From: Oryzias latipes
Taxonomy: Eukaryota > Chordata > Actinopteri > Beloniformes > Adrianichthyidae
DNA: 64,000 bases
Reading direction: 5' to 3'
Assembly: GCF_002234675.1 (NCBI RefSeq)
Contig: NC_019871.2
Coordinates: 22,539,466 to 22,603,465, forward strand
Shown: positions 60,222 through 64,000 of the stretch, piece after piece
Layout of the letters: the number at the start of each line of letters is the position of its first letter
Position numbering within the stretch: position 1 is the first letter of the stretch
Made by a program: the position numbers and the translations under genes
Notes under the pieces: model-generated
Databases searched by the model: none
What the model was told of the DNA's origin: nothing
The model's input: only the letters and a program-made list of their open reading frames with translations

Positions 60222-62659
60222 CTCTTCAAGGACAATAAAAATCCGCTGCATGGCCGTTTAAGCCACACCCACTCCACAGGTTAAGAGGTTTTCCCCACAA
60301 TAGGGTTGTCACTGCAACAAAGAAAGCAAATGCAGCTTTTTTAAAATAAAACAAAAAGAACAGCTGTTTTTCTACTAAATTGATTAAAATAAACCAAATA
60401 CAGTTTTAATTTGAAAGAAGTTACACATTTCTACTTTATTACGACTTGCTAAAGTAAAAAAAAAAATGGACCATTGGATCAGCAGAACAAAGAACTCTGC
60501 AGCAGATGATGGAACCCACTCCAGCAGGGAGATGGTCTCCAGAGCAGCTTTTTTTGTTCTGGATGGTTTAAAATGTTTTGATATCTTGTGCAATCGGAGC
60601 CTGAAGCTTCACCTGAGCACCTGCCATGACTCTGCACTTATGATTACAGTAAAAGGGATTTGCAGGAGCAGAACAAGATCATGATCTGAGGACTGAAGGC
60701 GTTTCTGCTTCTATGTTTTTAATCACTGGAACAAAGGTTAGTTAGAGGATTCAGACCCAATCATCTTTATACGTAGGTGACTATTTAAAGATTTCTGAAA
60801 CCCGCATTATTCTGTTTTTTACAGTACACACCGGGACGAATATTCGCCAGGCGTTATTCGCCAGCGTTTTTCGTCACGTTTTTTGTGTTCACACCCAGGC
60901 GATTTTCGCTGACGATGAGTGGAGTGAACATGCAATTTCATTCCCTGACATTAGATGGCGCTTAATGTAAAACAGAAATACTCCTGTACACAAGGTGGCG
61001 CTGCGCAACTTTACGCTTCTTAAAGTCGCTTTTCACTCAGAAGAAGAGAGCAAGTATTTACGCGCTTGTCAGAATCAAACAAAGAAAACATGAATATTTC
61101 AAGCACCAGTTGCTCCAACTGGTGCTTGATTCGGGGATATTTTAGAATGTCCGTCATTATTGCTTCGCGGCAGTGTAGACGCTACTTGGCGTATATCTTC
61201 TTCGCTGGTATGTGTGCTCAGCAAGGCAGTTTTGTGTTTGAGCGCCCCCAAGTTGTGTTTTACTGTAACTTCAGAAGCTCCAGACACGTGAGCAAAAGCG
61301 CCGTTCTCATTGGTCGAGTAGATTTCGACGCGACGCGTCGAAAAAAAAAAACGAACCCGAGGCGTTTTTTTTTTTCGACGCTTTAACGCCTGGCGTTTTT
61401 TCGCGTCGGTGTGCACACTCTCGTTGGTGCCCTTTGTTTAGTCACGAGGCGTTAAACGTCGGCGAAAATCGCCGGCGAAATTCGTCCCGGTGTGAACAGG
61501 CCTTAAGTCCTGATTTTTCTCTGCCAATTCTCTGACATTATTGGATTACTTTTTAAAAACTATAAATGACAAAGATCACACTGTAATTTAAAAAAAATTT
61601 GTACTAAAATGTATTTGGGTTTCAAAATTTAAAAAAAGAGCAGTTTTAAACTGCAAAGCTTTATATTTTACTGTAAAAAACAGAAATAAATAAACTAAAA
61701 TATACTTATTTTTAACAGAACGTATTCTCTTTTACTTTGTTATGAGCTGTGGCCCACATATACCAGTTTAACCTTATGTCTATTAATGAAAAGGAGCAAT
61801 TACATTGCCAAGAAAATTACTTTTTTTAATGTTCTAATGAATTTATGAATGAATATCTCAAATATGTTTGATATAATGAATCTATGTATTATTATGGGCT
61901 TTATTCCTTTGATTTTGAAATTGCATGTAATAACTTAACAAACCCAAACTTTCATTTCTCCGATATTGCGGATGGTCGTAGACTCACAGGCTGCCGTATT
62001 GTGCGGTGGTGTCGCTGCGGGTGTCGTGCTGCCTCTGCAGCTCCTCCATCACGTTCCGTAGCTGTTTGAGTGTCTGAAAGGTCTCTTTGGGTTCCTGGAT
62101 GGTGAACTTGGAGTACTCCTCTGGCTCTCGCTGGGGGCCCTGGTACACGGCCATGCTGGCACACGCATCTGAGGGGGGGAGACAAGCACCGTAAAGCTGG
62201 CTTCCATCAAGACTTCCCTGCAGTTAGTGATGCTTCACAACACCAGAGGATGTTCAGGAGGATAATGGGGAAGGTTGTTAACTTGAGGTGAACGTTGAGA
62301 GTTTAACAAATGTTTACAGGACTTCTAGCCTTTGTTCTGGTATTTATGGACTGGGAGAAGAAGTGAAAGTGCACACATGGGAACCTAAACCCACAAAGCA
62401 AGGAAAACCACCGCAGAGCTGTACAAAAGTCAGAGAACCGAACAATTAAAAACAGATGCAAGAGTCCTGTATGAGTTTCAGTGTTTTCACATGTTACAGC
62501 CATGGCTACAGGTCATATGTGTTCCATAAAGCGTGTTCTTCAATGTTTTACTGACCCTCCATGTTATGGAGCTTGACATCGTTTGAGGAGAGGAAGGAGA
62601 AAAGTCTCTCTGCCTCGCGGTCGCAGTCGATGTCCAGCTGCAGGTTGGCCAGCATGGTG
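60191..62659 (-). CDS. rasa2: rasa2 (GAP1 family RasGAP): last three coding exons, partial
   Basis: RASA2 stimulates GTP hydrolysis by Ras at the plasma membrane; only its C-terminal tail is here. Exons: 62556-62659 (34 codons, reads TMLANLQLDIDCDREAERLF...KLHNME), 61988-62168 (DACASMAVYQGPQREP...EEYSKFTIQEPKETFQTLKQ...AQYGS) and 60191-60221. Donors G|GTCAGT and CT|GTGAGT and acceptors GTTTCAG and CCCTCAG are clear. The pattern DREAER - ACASMAVYQGP - YSKFTI - TFQTLKQ - YGS matches my recollection of the RASA2/RASA3 C terminus, and the ending matches RASA2 better than RASA3. Position next to rnf7 and grk7 agrees with human RASA2-RNF7-GRK7 linkage. Upstream exons, including the GAP and PH domains, lie beyond the right edge. 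Identification is by recall and synteny, not by search. Confidence 0.8.
60820..61507. mobile_element. CpG-rich palindromic DNA element in the last rasa2 intron
   Basis: The left end 'acaccgggacgaatattcgcc' (60828 on) is inverted at the right end 'cgaaattcgtcccggtgtgaa' (61476 on). Inner inverted copies of GGCGTT/AACGCC words and CGACGCGTCG give a nested palindromic layout. The interior is noncoding in effect: open frames on both strands near 61066-61416 mirror each other. No target duplication identified; superfamily unknown. Confidence 0.6.
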
Positions 62660-62839
62660 CTGAAACGGGAGAAGGATGCATCAGATCGGCTCTCCGACGA
62701 GCCGGAGCGGAGAGGAACGTGTTTATTAGTTTACACTCAAAACCAACTAAACTCTGTAGTTTAGTACTTCAGCGTACTTCATTTCCTCAAACTTTAGGAT
62801 TTTTAGACAAAAATAACACAAGAACAATAAAACAAAATC

Positions 62840-64000
62840 TTTTTTTTTTTTTTTTTTTATTTACCAAGGCTGTGTCCCACCAAGGTGGGGTAGCCTAGAC
62901 AAGGCACACAATTTTAGCTCCCTCTGTCTCTTCCCCAAACCCTCCTCCTTCAGTGTGTGAGTGCGTGTGTGCGTATGTGCGTGCGACTGGTCTGAGGTCT
63001 GGTCTAAGCCACACCACACTGCACCAGGGTCAGCTGCACAGCCCAGTGTGGGCACCTCCACAGCAGGGCCTCAGCCAAGGCTGGTTTCCCCTTGCCGCTT
63101 CATCCCAAGACCAGACCTCTACCACACCCATCCATTCATCCATAGACAAACTCTCTCCACCCATCCCTGTCCTGAGCAGCCTCTCTCCCCTGCACCACAG
63201 TCATCCCTCTTGCACTCAACGCTCTTCTTACACCCTCTGTCCATCCCATTCGCGGTCTTCCTCTCATTCTCACTCCACTCACATCAGATTTGTATACCCT
63301 TTTCACCAATCGCTCCCTTTCCATTCTTTCAACATGTCCAAACCATCCCAGTGCCTTTTGCTCTGCTCTTTCAGCCAACTCTTGCGTCACACCAGTTCTC
63401 TCTCGGATAACTTCATTTCTCACACGATCCATACGCGTCACACCACACATACTCCTCAAACATCTCATCTCAACTACATTCAGCTTCCTCTTTTCCGCCA
63501 CTTTCAGACTCCATGTTTCAGCCCCATATAACGCTGCAGGCACCACCACACCCTCATACAATCTCCTTTTTGCATCCTTTCCCAGTGACCTACATTCAAA
63601 CACTCTCTTCATTACCCCCCATATCTTTCGTACTTCATTCATTCTAAACTCTACCTCTCCCCCCATTCCACCATCCACACAGACACACGACCCCAAATAC
63701 TGAAAACACTCTACCTCTTCCAACAGCTCCCCATTTAATGCCACATTCAATCTACGTTCACCCTTTAACCTCGTACACCTCATCACCTTACTCTTTTCCA
63801 CATTCACTCTCAACTTCCTTCTGTCGCACACCCTTCCAAACTCCTCAACCAGACGTGCCAAGCTCTCTTCTGAGTCAGCCACTAGTGCAGTATCATCTGC
63901 AAACAGCAACTGATTCACACTCCATTCGCTGCCGTCAGTATTTATCATGCTCACACCCGTACCCGACACCCTTTCATTCACCTCTTTTACCACACCATCC
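62840..64000 (-). mobile_element. RTE-like LINE, 3' part, in a rasa2 intron (continues past the window)
   Basis: The minus strand is open from the window edge to a stop at 63136 (about 285 codons). It has the RT active-site block LLFADDTALVAD, ECFQYLGSCV, then WSLKVAEKRKLNVVEMRCL and KALGWFGHVERM...R.RGRPRMGW, typical of RTE-type ORF ends. A 19-base T run at 62840-62858 is the poly(A) tail read from the other strand. No stop or shift is visible, so the copy is comparatively young; its 5' part is unseen. Confidence 0.88.

Noticed and set aside
61066-61416. Opposed 105-106-codon frames on both strands
   Set aside because: Lie in the palindromic CpG-rich element and mirror each other; no motif.
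62953-63703. Long plus-strand frames, up to 192 codons
   Set aside because: Antisense of the RTE-like reverse transcriptase; Ser/His/Pro-rich composition is the mirror of its codon pattern.

Overview
This is a window of a vertebrate nuclear genome, almost certainly a ray-finned (teleost) fish. The evidence is AT-rich DNA with long introns that have GT...AG borders, vertebrate genes, a high density of teleost-type transposons (Tc1-like, hAT-like, TTAA-flanked MITEs, LINEs, LTR remnants) and long microsatellites. The species cannot be fixed from the sequence; the repeat mix would suit a medaka-like fish.

Four protein-coding genes can be supported, all from spliced exons. (1) grk7, minus strand, 17213-23111: four coding exons giving a 552-residue cone-opsin-type G protein-coupled receptor kinase ending in CIIL. 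(2) rnf7 (RBX2/SAG), minus strand, 26116-27300: three exons, a 109-residue RING-H2 subunit of cullin-RING ligases. (3) A TMEM255-family four-pass membrane protein, plus strand, about 29337/32271-47136, with seven certain exons and one candidate first exon. (4) The 3' end of rasa2, minus strand, 60191-62659, three terminal coding exons of a GAP1-family RasGAP that continues past the right edge. rnf7 and the TMEM255 gene are divergent, about 2 kb apart; the TMEM255 gene and rasa2 are convergent.

From recalled human gene order, RASA2-RNF7-GRK7-ATP1B3 are linked on 3q23, ATP4B-GRK1-TMEM255B-RASA3 on 13q34, and ATP1B4-TMEM255A on Xq24. A TMEM255-type gene inside a grk7-rnf7-rasa2 block is therefore what a third 2R paralogue, lost or displaced in mammals, would look like. 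I rate this the most interesting observation. The genes do not form a pathway; their closeness looks like ancient linkage.

The left 17 kb holds no gene I can support. It contains a broken Tc1-like element with a LINE nested in it (5346-7622), a hAT-like element with an exact 8-bp target duplication (7932-8601) sitting in an older repeat, a Harbinger-type transposase scrap near 10.7 kb and microsatellites. From 16.7 kb to 52 kb a roughly 210-bp TTAA-flanked MITE recurs six times, twice carrying a hAT-like insertion; one copy forms a three-level nest at 42.7-44.4 kb. From 50.9 to 62 kb lie an L1-like LINE scrap interrupted by an inverted LTR-like structure, further repeats and a CpG-rich palindromic element in the last rasa2 intron. 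An RTE-like LINE with an open reading frame lies in the next rasa2 intron and runs off the right end.

I found no CRISPR array, prokaryotic defence system, rRNA or functional tRNA. Family names for genes and repeats rest on recognition of motifs and recalled homologues, not on searches.
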